Shown one piece after another: positions 26,501 through 40,690 of a stretch of 64,000 nucleotides of DNA. The notes beneath the pieces are model-generated. The model saw only the letters and a program-made list of their open reading frames with translations, ran no database searches and had not been told where the DNA came from. A program made the position numbers and the translations under genes. This DNA is from Erythrocercus mccallii (lineage: Eukaryota > Chordata > Aves > Passeriformes > Dicruridae): the NCBI GenBank assembly GCA_013397435.1, contig VZRG01000436.1, forward strand, positions 186,001 to 250,000. Direction: 5' to 3'. How positions within the stretch are numbered: the first letter of the stretch is position 1; every line of letters starts with the position of its first letter.

Positions 26501-27963
26501 AATAATTTTTTGATGCCAGGTGTTGTGTTGCGGGGTAGGGACCACACGGAATGAGGCAAGATATTGTTGGTTATAGCATGGAACATGACTATGAGGTAGG
26601 AGAAATTTACACAAAATTGTATCTTTTGCCATATCTATGACATTTAGCTTTGCTGTACATACAGCCATTTTAAAAGGGACGGTAAGAACCAGATTATTTA
26701 AAAGACACGGTATTTTCTCAAAGTCATTGTTCAAATTACTCAAATGTTTCATAAGGAAATGTTCCTGCACACAATCCAAGTTACTCTTGAATGTGTCAAG
26801 AGCAAGTCTTATTCCAACTACAGTTTTCTCCAACAATGCTGTGCAAATTAAAGTAGTTTTTGTAGATAAAAGCACAATTCTAACTTCACACAAGAACACA
26901 AAAGAGCAAAATGTCATAGTTTTCTAATTACAAGGCAATCTTTGTGTCAACCTGGTTCATTAAATGTTTTTATAAATCTTTGAATTAAGGAAAAAGTTTT
27001 GTTCCAGAAAGAAAATAAAAGATTTTTTAAAGCCATGAGAACTCAAGACGTACATCTCCTGCGCTGAAGCTCCTGATAAATACGTTGTTACTGCACTGGT
27101 ATTAAAATACGGGATATGTGTGGAATCTGTACAACATTCAAGAAGCTACCAACAATCAACCTCTGTTTGGATGCAATTGCAGTGGAGATGAGGCTCTCCT
27201 AACTGGAATGTGCATTGTGCTAGTGGATGCTAATAGGAGCAGTGTTGGAGGAGGGTGCTAGTGTCTCTCACTCTTGGATCATCTGAAGCACATCCCATGC
27301 AAGCACTCAAAAATCTCTCCATGTCACAGCAGCTCTGTTTCCCCTCAGGTCTGGGATGAGTCAGTAGCAGTTTGTTACAAATTGCTTCCGATTCAAATGT
27401 ACCTTTCATTTATTTAAAAAGTGTTGCGGTAACAGCCCTTCAAAATACACACTTGAGAAATAATGTTTCATTGTTCACCTTTACATAACTGTGGTTCTCC
27501 CAGGCCTACGCTGCTCCTTTTTTTTTATTTGTTTGTCACCAATTTATGCTTTCCTGAAAGCAGCTGTTGCCACACCAGAACCTCAGGAACACCTGCCTGC
27601 TGCTGCGGTCACCTCCCCTAGGGAGGCTGGGGTGCCGAGCAATGTCCAGCCAAGGTTCCTCACCACACACCTCTGTTAAAATAAAGTTAGGGTAATTGTG
27701 GATATTTTCATCCTTCACCATCTACCTCCCCTGATTGATTTAGAAGCATGTCCAAAGTCAGAAAATACAACCACTGTTTATTTCTCACTCTTACAGGAAT
27801 GATGACTAATTTTGAGAAGAGAAATGCAGAAGTAATCAGGATTCTTTTAAAGTCACAGTAAGGAAATTGCTGTTTCTACTGCTGACTCCTATTTCCAGCA
27901 TTCCTATAGTCATAATTGCTAAGTGAAGTTTTTCATATACACTTTATTGCATGCATTGTGCAC
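23546..27963. other. Non-coding stretch, no gene seen
   Basis: Low-GC sequence with only short frames. It includes a small tandem duplication at 24975-25015. The 143-codon minus frame at 26486-26917 shows no recognisable protein. Confidence 0.55.
24975..25015. repeat. Two-copy tandem repeat, unit about 20 bp
   Basis: Two adjacent copies of gaatacacagataacaaaa differ by one substitution (c to t) and one A of length. The duplication looks recent and is AT-rich. Confidence 0.85.
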
Positions 27964-28488
27964 TGCCCTGGTTTCAGCTGGGATAGAGTCAATTTTCTTT
28001 CTATTAGTTGGTACAGTGCTGTGTTTTGGATGCGGTATGAGAACAGTGTTGATAACACATTGATGTTTTAGTTGTTGCTATGCAGTGTTTACCCTAAGTC
28101 AAGGGCTTTTCAAGTTCCCATCCTCTGCCACTGAGCAGGTACACAAGAAGCTGAACTGGCCAAAGGGATATTCCATACCTTAGAACATCATACTCAGCAT
28201 ATAAACCAGGGGAGTTGGCCAGGAGCTGCCAATCCCTGCTCAGGGATGGGCTGGGCATCAGGGCCCCAATGATGAGCAATTGTATTGACCATCACTTCTT
28301 TCTCTTGGCTTTTATACCTCTTTCCATTTTCTCCTTTTTCATTATTATTTTATTTTACTTAATTTCAATTCTTAAATTTTTTTCACCTCAGCCCATGGGT
28401 TTTACCTTTCTCCAATTCTCCCCTGCATCCCAGCAGGACAGGGGGAGTGAGTGAGGGGCTGATTGCCACCTGGGGTCAAACCATAACA
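27964..28488 (+). mobile_element. Solo LTR of an avian endogenous retrovirus
   Basis: A 525-bp element begins tgccctggtttcagctggga and ends accataaca, giving the TG...CA ends of an LTR. A TATA box (tataaa, 28200-28205) lies a little under halfway in, downstream of a region matching the conserved promoter block I recall from bird ERV LTRs. No gag, pol or env sequence flanks it, so it is a solo LTR left by recombination. The flanking five bases (tgcac before, tgaag after) are not a perfect target duplication, although tgcac recurs six bases further downstream. The exact family name needs a repeat library. Confidence 0.75.
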
Positions 28489-31400
28489 TGAAGCTGCACA
28501 GTCAAACTTGTACCACATTTTCTAATCTGGTTTATGGGAAGGATGTCCCAAGTCACACAAGCCAGAGCAATTTATAGGATAAACAAGAGGCAGTAGAACT
28601 TCTATCAGTTAACAAAAGGACCAGTGGTTGAGTGAGATAAAAAGTGAACAAATAAAATATCAAACACCAAAGAAAGAGACCTTTTGGATGTTTTACATAA
28701 AAGAAAATCCGAATGCATTAATATGCCTACAATGGTGGGCAGGTAGAGCCAAACTATGCCTGTATAGCAGCTAGAATTGTGGGACAACGGAAAAAAGATG
28801 TTGGGATTACTTATTTAATTTACATGAGATTATATTCAGCTTTGTTTTATTGTGTGTCCAGGAAAGTTGAGAGGAAAGACCATCATGACTTCCTGTACTG
28901 TCTGGAAGGAGAGAGGAAAACATGCAGAACTCACACTCCTTTTACTTTATAACTAAAATAATAATTATTATTTTGAGATTTTTTTTTGTAAAGAAAGAAA
29001 CCACCCAACAAAAAAACACAAACATATATGGGGAGGAGGGGACAAATTGGATACTAACACAAAATTATGTCAGAAAATAATTGTCAGTATCTTCTGAACA
29101 CATAAATTGTGGAATCTGTCTTCCATTTTAACCAGATCCTTTTCTTTTCAAAGTGTGGCAGCACGTGTCACAGCTTTAATTCAGAGGAAGTGCCAAACTG
29201 ATGGGCTTCCCAAAGCAGGGTAGGTGCCTTTTTCACTCACCCTGGATGTAAATCAAGTCAATGGCAAGCCTTTAGCGTCACTGGTGTCACCAAGGATGAA
29301 CATCCAAAGGTTCAGTTCTCTCTTGGGAGTGGAATGCAGTAGAGCATTCCCCTTTCAAAACAGCAAGGGGAGGCATTTCAGTTAATTGCTGAGGTCACTT
29401 CAAGCAGCCCTTCATTCTGATGGAGTGGTTCAGTTAAAACTGTCATTGCTGTAATGAGCCAAGGAAATAAATCCATAGTTGGAAGAGTCTGGATGCAGCA
29501 CCTGACCTTTGTACAGTATCAACAACTCTTGAAACAAAATCTGGACCATCCCACGAATGAGCTGAGCTTACAGACCAGAAATGGAGACTAGATGACCTTT
29601 AAGGTCCCTTCCAAACCAAGCCATTCTGTTATTCTATAACTCTGAAAGGATACACTGTCCTTAGGTTTGAAATGGATGTTTCCCACTGTGGTAGATCCAT
29701 TGTCACTGGGCACAACGACAGACAACAAGCACAATGGCAGCCGGCAGAATCTGAAGCCTTGCAAGAACAAGCCATTTGCACTGACAGGGCTAATCAGTTT
29801 AAACTAAAACAAGCACCAGGGTTATTTGTTTGATATCTCAAATCTACATATCAAACAGCTAGCAACTTTAAAAGAAAGAGCCTGAACAGGGAATCTACTA
29901 CCATGTGGTATCTCAACAATCACATGGTATAAGGAGCAAAGACCTGTGAATTGACAACATTTTAGTTTAGACTTAAACTTCTTTTATTTCAAAATCAGAT
30001 TTATTTTTTTTTTTACATTTAAATAAGGCTGTGAATCTTTTAGATTTGTTTCAAGACAAATGGAAAGCAACCAGTTCAGAAGAAAAGTTGACTAAACAAC
30101 ATTAAATGGGAGGTGGGGGTCTCCAAGAATGTAGCAAAGAGAATTTGAACACAAGAGACACTAAGAGGGGAGACAAGAAAGATGCAGCAATTCCTCTACA
30201 AAACAATGCAACAGGATAATCTGTGCATGTGTCCTGTAAAAATAAAAAAGTAGCACATTTATTTGTCAAGACAGGCACACAATGTGAAAACATAGTCAAA
30301 CTGCTAGCAATAAATATAAAATCTGCAGAAGTACATAGTTATGAGAGTCAGTATGGTTAAGGTAGAATTATAATAAAAGAAATACTAGCAACAAAAAGAA
30401 ATCCTTATTATCAACATGTTTATAGCTTAAGAGCAAGAAAAACCTTCTGGGCCTAGTCAACACAGAGAAAAGCTGATAGGAGATGACACCCAGAAGACTA
30501 TCATGTCTAGGACATCAGTCTTCACCAAGGGGGTCAAATGCAAGCAGTGATTGGCATAAATAATAGTAATGACAGGTAGGATTTCAGGAGGAACGGGAGA
30601 GAGACAGTGAATATGAAGTGTGTGCACGTCTGCACAATGGAAAAAAACCCAAGTAAACAAACCAAAACAACAGGTAAGAATATTAAAGACCCAGTGAGTC
30701 AGTTTAACTTCAAATTCCTAGGGAAAACAATCCAAAACAGATCAATTAGCAGCACCTGGAAGATAATCCTAAGTAATAGCCAAAAGAGATTTGTTAAAAT
30801 CACATTGCTAACTTCCTCTGACAGCCTTCCAGAGAAGTAGGAGAGAAATCACAGATGTCACACCTTCCCTTTAGAAAAGCTTTGAAACTGCCTTGAGATA
30901 TTTTAACAACCAGGATACAGATGCAGGAAGAATAAATATTAGTTCTGGATGTGAGAAACAAAGGTTAAATATATCATCATCAGGACAGAGTAGTGATCTG
31001 GAAGAATGGAGTGAAATGTAACAGGTTATATGCAAGATATTGCCCATGGGTGGGAAATGTCTAATATGGGAATACAGGATGGGAAACAAGGCCTCAGACT
31101 ACAGCAGGTCACAAAGACAAATGTCATACTGTTCTAAGACAAATATTGCTGTGAGATATAAAATAAGAGTGAAAAGCCTGAGCAAAATCTGCGGAACTTG
31201 CAAAAGTCCTTCTACTTCACTCTGTTTGTATCTGAATACCTAGGAAAGATGTGGTCCTACCTATGCAGGTCTAGGGAACAGAAATAAGAATGAAAACTGG
31301 TCTAGAAAATGTGGGCTGGACAAGCTGGTGTGGGGTGAGGGGAACCCACCTGAGAGGTGGCTGCTACCTTGGAAGACTACTTCAAAGAGAAGGGAATTGT

Positions 31401-34400
31401 CTCTTTAGGACAACTCCTAATGAGCTTAAAATGAGCACAGAAAACGTTCAGGTTAATAAGCACTGGAGGAGGGGAGACAAGAACATGAAAAAATATTGGA
31501 AGGGTAGTGAAGCAATGGAACCGATTTCACCAGGAAAGAGCTTTTAAAACAGCTGAAGCAAACACTTCTTCCTAAAACACAGATTGCATCTTTGGGGCAG
31601 AGACCACTTGAGACTGAGACCTTATGTCTGGGAGCAATGGTTGAGGAATGCCATGGTGGCAAAACAGAAGTGATGGGAAGAAAAAGTGGTTTAGAAACAC
31701 AGAGAGAAGCAATGAGGGAAGTCAGGTGACAGGCAGGAAACTGTGAAAAACAATGAAAAATTAGACTGCCATTTGCAGGGAGAGTAATTTCAGAGGTGTG
31801 TTACACTTCCATGAGTAATGACTTACGAGGCTGCAGCTGAAGTCAAGAGAAAAGGCAGGCTCCAGGTGCTTGGATCTACTCTTGCTGCAGTTTTTGTTTC
31901 AGTGTCTACGTTAGCAAGTAATGCAATGCAAGAAAAGCACATCCACAGAGAGGAAAACAGTTGATGCTGAAGATGCAGCACCCACATGACTCATGTTGGC
32001 ATGGCATGTTGTATGTTTTGCTGCAACCCAGCTTTAGCCTGGTCCTGTGGGCAGAACACCTGTGCCTGGTTTAGTGCTAAAAGCACTCCTGAAGGACGTC
32101 TTCCAATCTTACTTCATCTGAATGGAATCCAGTTCATGTTCCCCAAGGTCCCCCAGCAGAGTGAACCACAAGGGATGTACTCCAAAAGCACGCTCCTGAA
32201 CTGAACTGTAACAGAGACTCATCTTATGCCAAATCGGAAGAATCCAGGGACCAACCATGTGGCAGAGTCCAAACCAGGACACACCAGCCATAGCAGACCA
32301 GAGCAACATTGCTTTCCTCCACTGTTAGATTGATCTAAATGCTTTGCAGCAACAAACATGACTGAAGAGACAAGTGTTCACTGTCTAGACACCAGCCACT
32401 GATTGATTTGAGACAGCATATTGACCATTTTAACTGACATCTGATGTGACATATGGACATCTTCGGTAGATCTGTAAATACACTGGAACAACTATCACAA
32501 TATTTTAACTTAGCAACTGCATTTGCTTTAAAAAAACACAGCTAATAATCTGTCTTATTTTTCTTTCTTTCTTTTCTTTAAACGAGGACCTATGTCTAGG
32601 GACTGACTCATAAATTAAAACAGCATAACCAAAACAAAGGGCCAAGCACCCAAATCATCAATCTTTCCAGCTTCCGAGTCATAGAGCAGTAACCAAGACA
32701 AAGCATGTTCCAGCTTCTCCTTGCCTGTTCCTAATATCAGCATATTTTCATTTCATGAACTTTCTTTTCCTAAAGAAGTGTCAAATTGTGCAGATGCCTG
32801 TGTGTGTCCCTGTTTAGATTCCAAGCTGCAAGGCCATCCTCTGTTTCTTATGCTCTATAGCTTCTAAAATATTCAGCCCCTTCAGATTCCTTTTCAAGGA
32901 CTGTTTTCTGTTTCTTATTCTGTGCACATCACACATCCAACATGGTTCCCTGAATAATTCTGCAGGATTTGACTGGGTGGTTGATGATAAAATTTCTTTC
33001 AGGTCATTTCAAGTGATGCTCCTATGTAAAACAGTAAACTGATTTTTGCACACATTGACAAGTTTGCAGTTTCATTTCTGAGTAAAACCCTGTAAGTGTT
33101 ATGAGATTCCTCCTTCTACCTCTATTTCAATTCCTTATAAATAAACCCACATTTTGTGTGTAAAACCCCACAAACAATCTCAACTATTATCAACAAATAC
33201 AATTAAAGCATTTGCACAGAAATTCGAGATACCTTTCAATACATGAGAGAAGCTACAGAAATCTGGTTTTATTTTTATTTTTAATTATCCCAGATAATTA
33301 AGCAAGTGGCTGAGGGCATAAAACATAAGAATATCTTAACTGAGGATCTGAGCCAGCTCGTGTTGCAGAGCTACGTTTGCGAGACAGGCATTATTTACAC
33401 ATTCTGGTGAAGTACTCCACAGCTTTAACATTTTAAGGCAGTTTATGAATTTCTAATGCCAATTCACATAAAATGTGCTTAAACACCCAGATGCTATGAC
33501 CAAAACTAAATGAGTCATAAATCTGAAGTTCATCTGAACTAGTGAGATTAAGTCAAGCTTCTAGTTTAAATTTACATTGCCTTGGATGTGTAAATTAACA
33601 TCCAAGCAGCAAAATTTACTTTTAATTGGCTTGGACCATAGATGAACTCTTTCCTTTTTAGTCTGCCTTCTGATTTTAATTGGGTAGAAAGCTACTGTAA
33701 ATATTTTCTTCTTTCTCACCCCTTCTTCCCAAGGTTTTTTATAAACAAGTGAGGTATTGTTTAGCTGCTATGCTCTAGACCCCACACATCCCAAAGCAAA
33801 ACAGAGAAAAAGTATGTGTTCAGATTGCTACAGAGCATGATTTTATACATTTTTTGATCACACACCAGCAAACAACTTGCCTTCCTCTAAGCAAAGTGAT
33901 CAATGCAACTTATAGTGTCTTTTTAGCTTGGCTCCTCATCATCTGTAAGGAGAGAAGAGTAAGCTTGGAAACTTCGGCAAAGGAACCTAAACAGATTTGC
34001 TCAGCAGTCTCCCAGTCTCTGGTCAACAGCTCTGTGCTGTTCAAAGCCCAAGTACAAGTGCATCACTGTTCTCTCATTTAAATGTAGAATAATTCTAGGA
34101 TTCATGGCAATGCCAGCTTAAACTTAGCTCTAAAGAAACTCTTTGTTTTCAAATAAATCAGTGCCTGGTTTTAGATAATTCTATAAAGAATCCTATTCAT
34201 CCACCACATAACCTATTAGTTAACATGAAAAGAGCACCAAAGAGGAAGCCAACCTCCAAAAAATTCTAAAGAAAAGTGAAGTTAAACCAATCTATCTGGC
34301 ATATGCCTTTAGAGTTACATATAATGTGTGTGGGCACATACACAAGATGTAAAACCTCATTGCAAACAGCACAGTTCATTCTTGATACAAACAATTTACA

Positions 34401-35640
34401 CCAAGAGAGCTGAAAATTTTGTAGCACACTGGCCACATTCTCTCACCAGAGCACAGTAATTGTTTGGTTTTCTGTCACTGCTGCAAGTGTCACATTATTT
34501 TCAAGGGACATAACTAAGGGACAGTTTTGGGGCTCCCTGACAGAGAAACCCTACCTGTTTTCTATCCGGGCTCTGAAAACCAAAGGATGGCAGGAAAGAA
34601 TTGTTAGTCTCAAAAATTCCAAAGACAACAGATATTCTCTTACCAAAGGCTGATTTGGGAGGGTGAAATCTAGATTTTAAAATGCTGCTTAACCACCTCC
34701 ATACTAGTCTGAAAAATCCGTGACCCCTTTTAAAGAGCAATTGATGAAAACAAGCTAGTTATTTACAATGTATTTACCATGAGCACTGGGAGATTAAATT
34801 AACAGCATCATATTTATTGCTTAAATGAAACAAGAGGGTCTAGTATTTTTGAAAAAAAAAGGAAAAAAAATCAGGAGGCTAACTCGATAATTGGATTCTA
34901 GGCTATCAGCATCCACTCTGACTCCAAATAACCCCCTTCTGTTTCACTTCTTATCTCTCATAAAGCATTGCTATATATTCCTTAATGCTACATGCTCTTT
35001 TTACTTACGTTTTCATGAAAACATAGCTTTTTTCTTTCTCTCCTTCATGCCCCCTCCTCTTTAATATATTCAAGATGCACCACTACTACAGCAGCAAGGA
35101 AGCAGAAGTCTCCTAGATCTTTGATGCACTTGTCTTCAAGGCATTTGACACCCTGGGTACTTTTGCCAGGTAGTTTTTATTTCTTAATCATCCAAAGTTT
35201 TTCTGTTTTTTTTAGTTTTTGGCAGCATTTCAAACTTGTAGACTTAATGTATCTTGCTTTTGCAAGGTATGGTTAAGTTCCATCCAAAGGGACTACAGGA
35301 GTTATTTTCTTCTTTAATTACCTCCTGTCCCTCTTCTATGCTCTTTCCAGCATTAAAGCAAAATACATACCATAAACTGGAAATTCTACCATGGTTGAGT
35401 AAAAGCATTAATTTTCTGAATGCTCAGTCCTTACTTATTTACTAAACTTAGTATAAAACATATTTTAGGGCTTGATAGTGATCCCAGTTCATAAACACCT
35501 AACACTATGAATTTACAGACAAAACAAAATCTAAATCTAAACTATTATAATATAAACACACAGTAGTTCAGAGTCATGCAGACCAAGTACACTTGCATCC
35601 TAACACATGCATCAAACATTCCTCCACTTAAGCAGGAACT
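28489..35640. other. Non-coding stretch with one small CR1 remnant
   Basis: About 7 kb of low-GC sequence with no gene recognised on either strand. Short polyA and polyT runs occur at about 28980 and 30000. The only identified repeat is the CR1 tail at 29575-29638. Confidence 0.5.
29575..29638 (+). mobile_element. CR1 LINE 3'-end remnant
   Basis: The sequence gactagatgacctttaaggt followed by cccttccaaacc and attctgttattctat matches the conserved 3' tail of CR1 elements (a gatgacct...ggtcccttccaa block followed by short ATTCT repeats). Only the tail is recognisable, as expected for severely 5'-truncated CR1 copies. Confidence 0.75.
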
Positions 35641-35643
35641 ACA

Positions 35644-36020
35644 TGGGGTACGGAAGAGGCCAAAACACAGTCATGGGCTGCAGCACATTCTCCAGGTGAG
35701 TTGGAGGCAACTGGACTTATTTAGTTGGCCTTGAGGCTTGAAGGACACCTAACAGCAGCCTCCCAACGTCTTTGAGAAGGGTACCAAGACAGACTCACTG
35801 GTGCATTCCATGAGAAGGAAAATCCCCACAAGGATAACTGACCACTAGGACAGGGTGTCCAGGAGGGCTGTGGAGCCTCTGTCTTTAGAGGTTTTCAAAA
35901 CCCAGGCAAACACAGCCCTGAGCAGCTCTGTCTGAATGCTCAGGGCAAGGAGTTACCTCAGGCTGGTGAGTTAACTCACCACCTTCCAAGGTTCCTTCTA
36001 ACCAGAATAACAGCATGATT
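35644..36020 (+). mobile_element. Degraded CR1 LINE 3' fragment
   Basis: The order of blocks matches the CR1 3' untranslated region: acctaacagcagcctcccaa, then a gtggagcctctgtctttaga block, then ttttcaaaacccaggcaaac with an agccctgagcagct block, and finally ccttctaaccagaataacag. It is diverged by many substitutions and lacks coding sequence, so it is an old, dead insertion. Confidence 0.7.
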
Positions 36021-36089
36021 TAAGATGTTTATCCATGAGCAGCACTTACCTCTTCAGTTTTTCTTCCTAGCCAGATCCAAAAATGTCAT

Positions 36090-36116
36090 TGTAATGCAAT
36101 ATTATATTGCATTACA
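36090..36116. repeat. Perfect 12-bp inverted repeat with 3-nt loop
   Basis: Arms tgtaatgcaata and tattgcattaca are exact reverse complements separated by tta. Five more bases (atgtc at 36083-36087 and gacat further out, near 36122-36126) also pair across short internal loops. It lies just downstream of the CR1 fragment. Confidence 0.85.
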
Positions 36117-36126
36117 CCATGGGACA

Positions 36127-39100
36127 TTAGTCTTCACAGGTACCCATTTTCTCATTAAAATACCAATTTGGGCACAGATTAATGATGCAAAGCTCTGAAA
36201 TAGCTATCAAGATAGTTCCTGAAAAATAGAACTGTGTTTCCAACTTGTGCCTTGTTCTAACAGCAAAGTTACAAGGTCTCAATACTTGGCACGCAGTTTC
36301 CATAATTTTTAGATATCACATTCTGCATCCTATATTATACTGGTAAATAGTTGGGATTGACTTCAGTTGCATGGCTCTTCAATAAATACTCAAATGTGGG
36401 GTACAACTCTGTGGGGCACAGCAAACCTATTCTGATGCACCTGCTGCATTAGCAACACTGAGTCCAGGATCAGAGGCAAAGCTTTCCTTTGTCTGATGTC
36501 TGTTCCAAAATATTTTGCAATTAACAATATAGTGAAGATTTTTTAAAATAGTTCTGTTTCCTCAGTTATTTCACAACAGTAAGCAAGAGATGGAGAAGTA
36601 CCATTGAAGGAAAACTAATCCCAAGGGCTGGAAGAGACAGCAGCAGCAAAGCAGCATGATGGTGCTTCTTAAGGCAATGGAAACATGTCGGCCCTGCTTG
36701 TCATCAAAGGCAAAGGATCAGAAATTGGTACCCCTTTGGTTTACTCCCACAGGAACATAACAGTCTGTAAAGCTATGCAACTTCTGCACTGGCAGTATTT
36801 TGCAATAGTATTTGGCAAGACAGTCAGCACTAGCAGCTTGCCAGTTGCCCTCACAGTTTCAAACAAGACTGCCAAGAAGTAAGATGTGACATCTCTTTGA
36901 ATAAAGGAGCTGTGAAATAAATTTAGGCATCAATCTTGCTTATCCACACTTCCCCAACCCCCAGGTGCTTTCCTGCCCTAAACCACAGAAGAACTGTAGT
37001 TGCAAAGCAAAGCATTTCAAATATGAGGGAATAAGGAAGTTTCATCTCCTCCTCAAATGATGCTCACAGGCTGTCTGAGGAACTGGAGGAAAAGGGTCAC
37101 ATGAAGATAAAACCTTACTTCTTCCTTTGCTAAAGAGTAAGGAGAAAGAATCCTAACACAGAACTGGGCAAGGGAATGGAGTTACAGGTCAGGACACAAA
37201 CACACAAATCTGAGGCACGGAACATGTAAAACACCACCTAAAAAGCTGCATAATGTAAAACTGGCAGGGGCTGATGCCTATTGCCACACAGATGCACTGT
37301 GGGAAAGTGGTGGCCCAGGATGGAGATTCCTGCACTGGAAATGGGGCCTTCTGGAAGGAAACACTGGACACTTTCCCCACTTGAGCTTGCAGGCTTGAAC
37401 TTCTAAACTGGGATTACAATCAGCTGTCACCACCCACTACAGATCTCTGAGCCTCTTCTCCTGGGCCCAGTGCTCTCCTAGAGAAATTAGTCAAGTGTTG
37501 ATCCTCTCCTGAAACATAGAGGATGTCATGGAAATAATCACCTCTGATAATCATCACCAGCAAGCAACCACCAGATTTCAGCCCTCCTCCCAGTAGGACA
37601 CAAACTGCTGTGACAGAGTCAAGGTTCTGGTGCTCCGTCATGCCAGCCTTGGGCAACCTGTTGCATCTTCCAGGAGGTGGCCCAGGCTGAACACAAGGAG
37701 TGAAGCGTGCCCTTCTGCTCGCCTCCTTCAGCCTATTCAACAGCTGCAGAGGTGACAGAAGATGTGGGTTTGAACCCCTTGGGCACAGGAAGCAGGAGCC
37801 CAGGTTTCAACTACCAAAACACAGTTTGCTGTTTAGAGGAATCCCACCAGCAGCAGCTCTCAGGGACAGATGCTCACTGGCTCCTCTTCCGGCAGCGTTC
37901 CCAAAAGGAATCACACAACTGCATTTCAAGGCACCACCGATGCCATCTGCGCGTGTGTTTACAATGTGCTTGCCAGGTGCCCTACTTTCTTCATCTCCTA
38001 AGGGCTTTGATGCTCAACTACAGCAGCTCTAGATAAGGCGCTTAAGAACTTTCTGCACAAAGAGGGAGATCCAATATGTTTAAGACACTTTTCAGAGTCA
38101 AGCAGACACAGTGTTAGGTGGTTTGGAAGACTCGGGGGAATAAATTCTGTTTGAGAATTAGGAATGCAAGCAGAAACCTGATTATCATATTTTAAAATGT
38201 TCTCTACAGCACGTGGAGCTACAGCCCTTCAGTTCTACTTTCAAAAGTGTATTTGCTCTGTAGGACATTTTAGCATATGGATACTACTTAAACTACAACA
38301 AATTGAATCCTTCAATACAAATACTCAAAGAACTAACTTCAAATAAAAACACCAGATTGCTTTACTACAGCTCAGTCTATATAAGTACATACATTATTTA
38401 CAGTAGTTTCTAGTTTCTTGGTCTAAAAAAAAAAATAGTAGCAGAATAACTCTTCAGTGACTTCGGGATGTCCAAAAATGAAGTCATAAAACCAACCAAT
38501 AGTGACTTTCCTTTTGGGAAGCACACATTCCTTCAAAATAACATTCTTCTTAATGACAACTTAGACAGCCAAAACAAAAACATAATTTGGAACTGCAAAT
38601 ATGTGTAATCTGAGCTTCATTTCCATGCAGAAATGAAGGGTATTTGTGTATAAAATGGCTTGTAGCCATGGGACAAAAAGGCCCTGGTTACTTGCACGCA
38701 AATTATAAAACTGAAACCATCTGGAAAATGATCTGGGATATAGGGAGGATAACCCAGGAAAGAACTGATGTGTGGATGTGGCTGAAGGATCACAGCTTAT
38801 TAGCAGCTTATCCTGTATAGATGGGATGGAAAATAAGATTTGACATACCCTCTTTTACAGTGATGATTAACATGAACCTGCAATTAGAATGCATGGCATT
38901 TTAGATTGACAGATGATTTCCATTATAAACCCTAGATCCCAAGAGAAACAAGAAATGCTTTGCATCTAGTTTTATTTGCTAATGCCTAGGTCATTTTATT
39001 TAATATACTTTATTTTTGGCCTTCAGCATACCCTACTGAAATATTTTGTTGCTGGGTCAAGTCAGCTTTGGAGGCTTGCAGCTATTCCAGCTAGCTAGTC

Positions 39101-40690
39101 TGAAGCAATTCTGCATATTAAAACCCACCAATCACTATTTTAAACATATGCCATTACAGTCAAATTATCCACCTACTTGTGGATTGACTTTAAACAAGTA
39201 AAAAAATTAACAGAGTAATGATTTTAAAGTGCTCACATCTTAAAACTTGAACTACTAGCTCCCTGTGATACATTATTTTATAAGCAGAGTGGACTAGGAA
39301 CCATCCAACTACTGTCCCCCCATAAATCCTTTGAAGATTTCTGTTCAATGAGATTTGAACATCCAGCTTTGTCAGGCTTCTTAGAAAGATACCTGTCCTT
39401 AGAGAATGAGAATGCACACACTGATAACAAAAAGCAACTCCTATGGGTTGTTGATTATCAGGATGAAGATCCCCTCAGAACAACAAAACCAATGAATCAC
39501 AAGTCTTGCAGCACTCTGGATGCAGCCCATGTATCCACCAGCCCGCATAACTTTCCTTTCCCTCAGGAAATGTTTAATCCTCTTTGAAGATTACAATAGA
39601 TACTGAATTTATTAGATTAGCATGAAAGAAATTAAATGCAAGGGCTGTCAACATCTATTTTGAGTGTCCAGTATAAATGTCAATGCTATTTCAATGCTTT
39701 AGAGCATGTCATAAAGAGGCTGTAGCACTTACATGAGAGAAATACAGAGATCACTAACTGGTTTTTGCTGCCAACTAGTGCATATTTCTGCTCTTCGTAC
39801 AATCTCAAAAATTAAGGGAAAGAGCCTGACATAATTCAGATTTAAAAAAAAAGCTTTGCAGGAGCATGTAAGTCTCGGCAAGGGGAAGCCAAGGAGCTCT
39901 GACCAATGCTCACAGAAGTACTGAGGCAGACATCCTGCAAATAATGAAGTCATGCAGGTGAATGTTACTGGATACTCTTTCAAGCTCGACCACTTCTCTC
40001 CTTAATTCAAATCCTTCAAGTCTGCATCAGAATGTTACCCTCCCATAAAAGATCTGTGCAGGAAGCACCAATACTTTGCAACTTCTTCTGCATAGGAGGA
40101 GGAAGCATTATTTTAATTCTCTCCCTGCCTCCAACCTTCTCTCATGCTGAAGGTGTTTAAACGAGTAAAGAGACAATTCCAGCTCTTGCCTCTCTGGCAC
40201 AGGGACCACCAGAAAGAGGGACTGCAGATCCAAACCGCATTCACTGCTTTGCCTCTGCAAGGCACAAAGCAAAGCAAACCACGGTCTCCTCATCCTGTCC
40301 TCATCCTGCTGGGGCAGAGGTAAAGGACTCTGGAAAAGGGCTCTTTCACCTGCTCTAAATGTCAACGCCCAGCCATTCTTCACCTCTTAAATGTCTGATT
40401 CCAGCATAGCTTTACGGTCTTTATGGAGTTAAGTAGTGGAACTGGAGTTTGGTGGTGTCCGTAGTTGCAATCCAGAAAGTAAACCCTCCCACACCGAGCC
40501 AGCCATGCAAAATAAAGCATAGGATGTAAAACTACATATACACGCAGTAAAAACATTAGGGCAAGAGTACTAGCAGGAGCCAGTAACACTGCTGGAGAAG
40601 GGTGGGAATTTAAAAAAAAGAGACAGAGAGAGGAGAATGTGAAACACTAAATGACTTTAAAACTTCTCTGCAAATATAGTATCTAAAATT
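36127..40690. other. Non-coding stretch, no gene seen
   Basis: Sequence between the 36.1 kb hairpin and CpG island 2. A somewhat GC-richer patch at about 37400-38000 is open in several frames without recognisable protein. No repeat family was identified. Confidence 0.5.

Noticed and set aside
26486..26917. 143-codon minus-strand open frame
   Set aside because: No recognised domain, no splice context, and low-GC composition like its surroundings; a chance frame is more likely.
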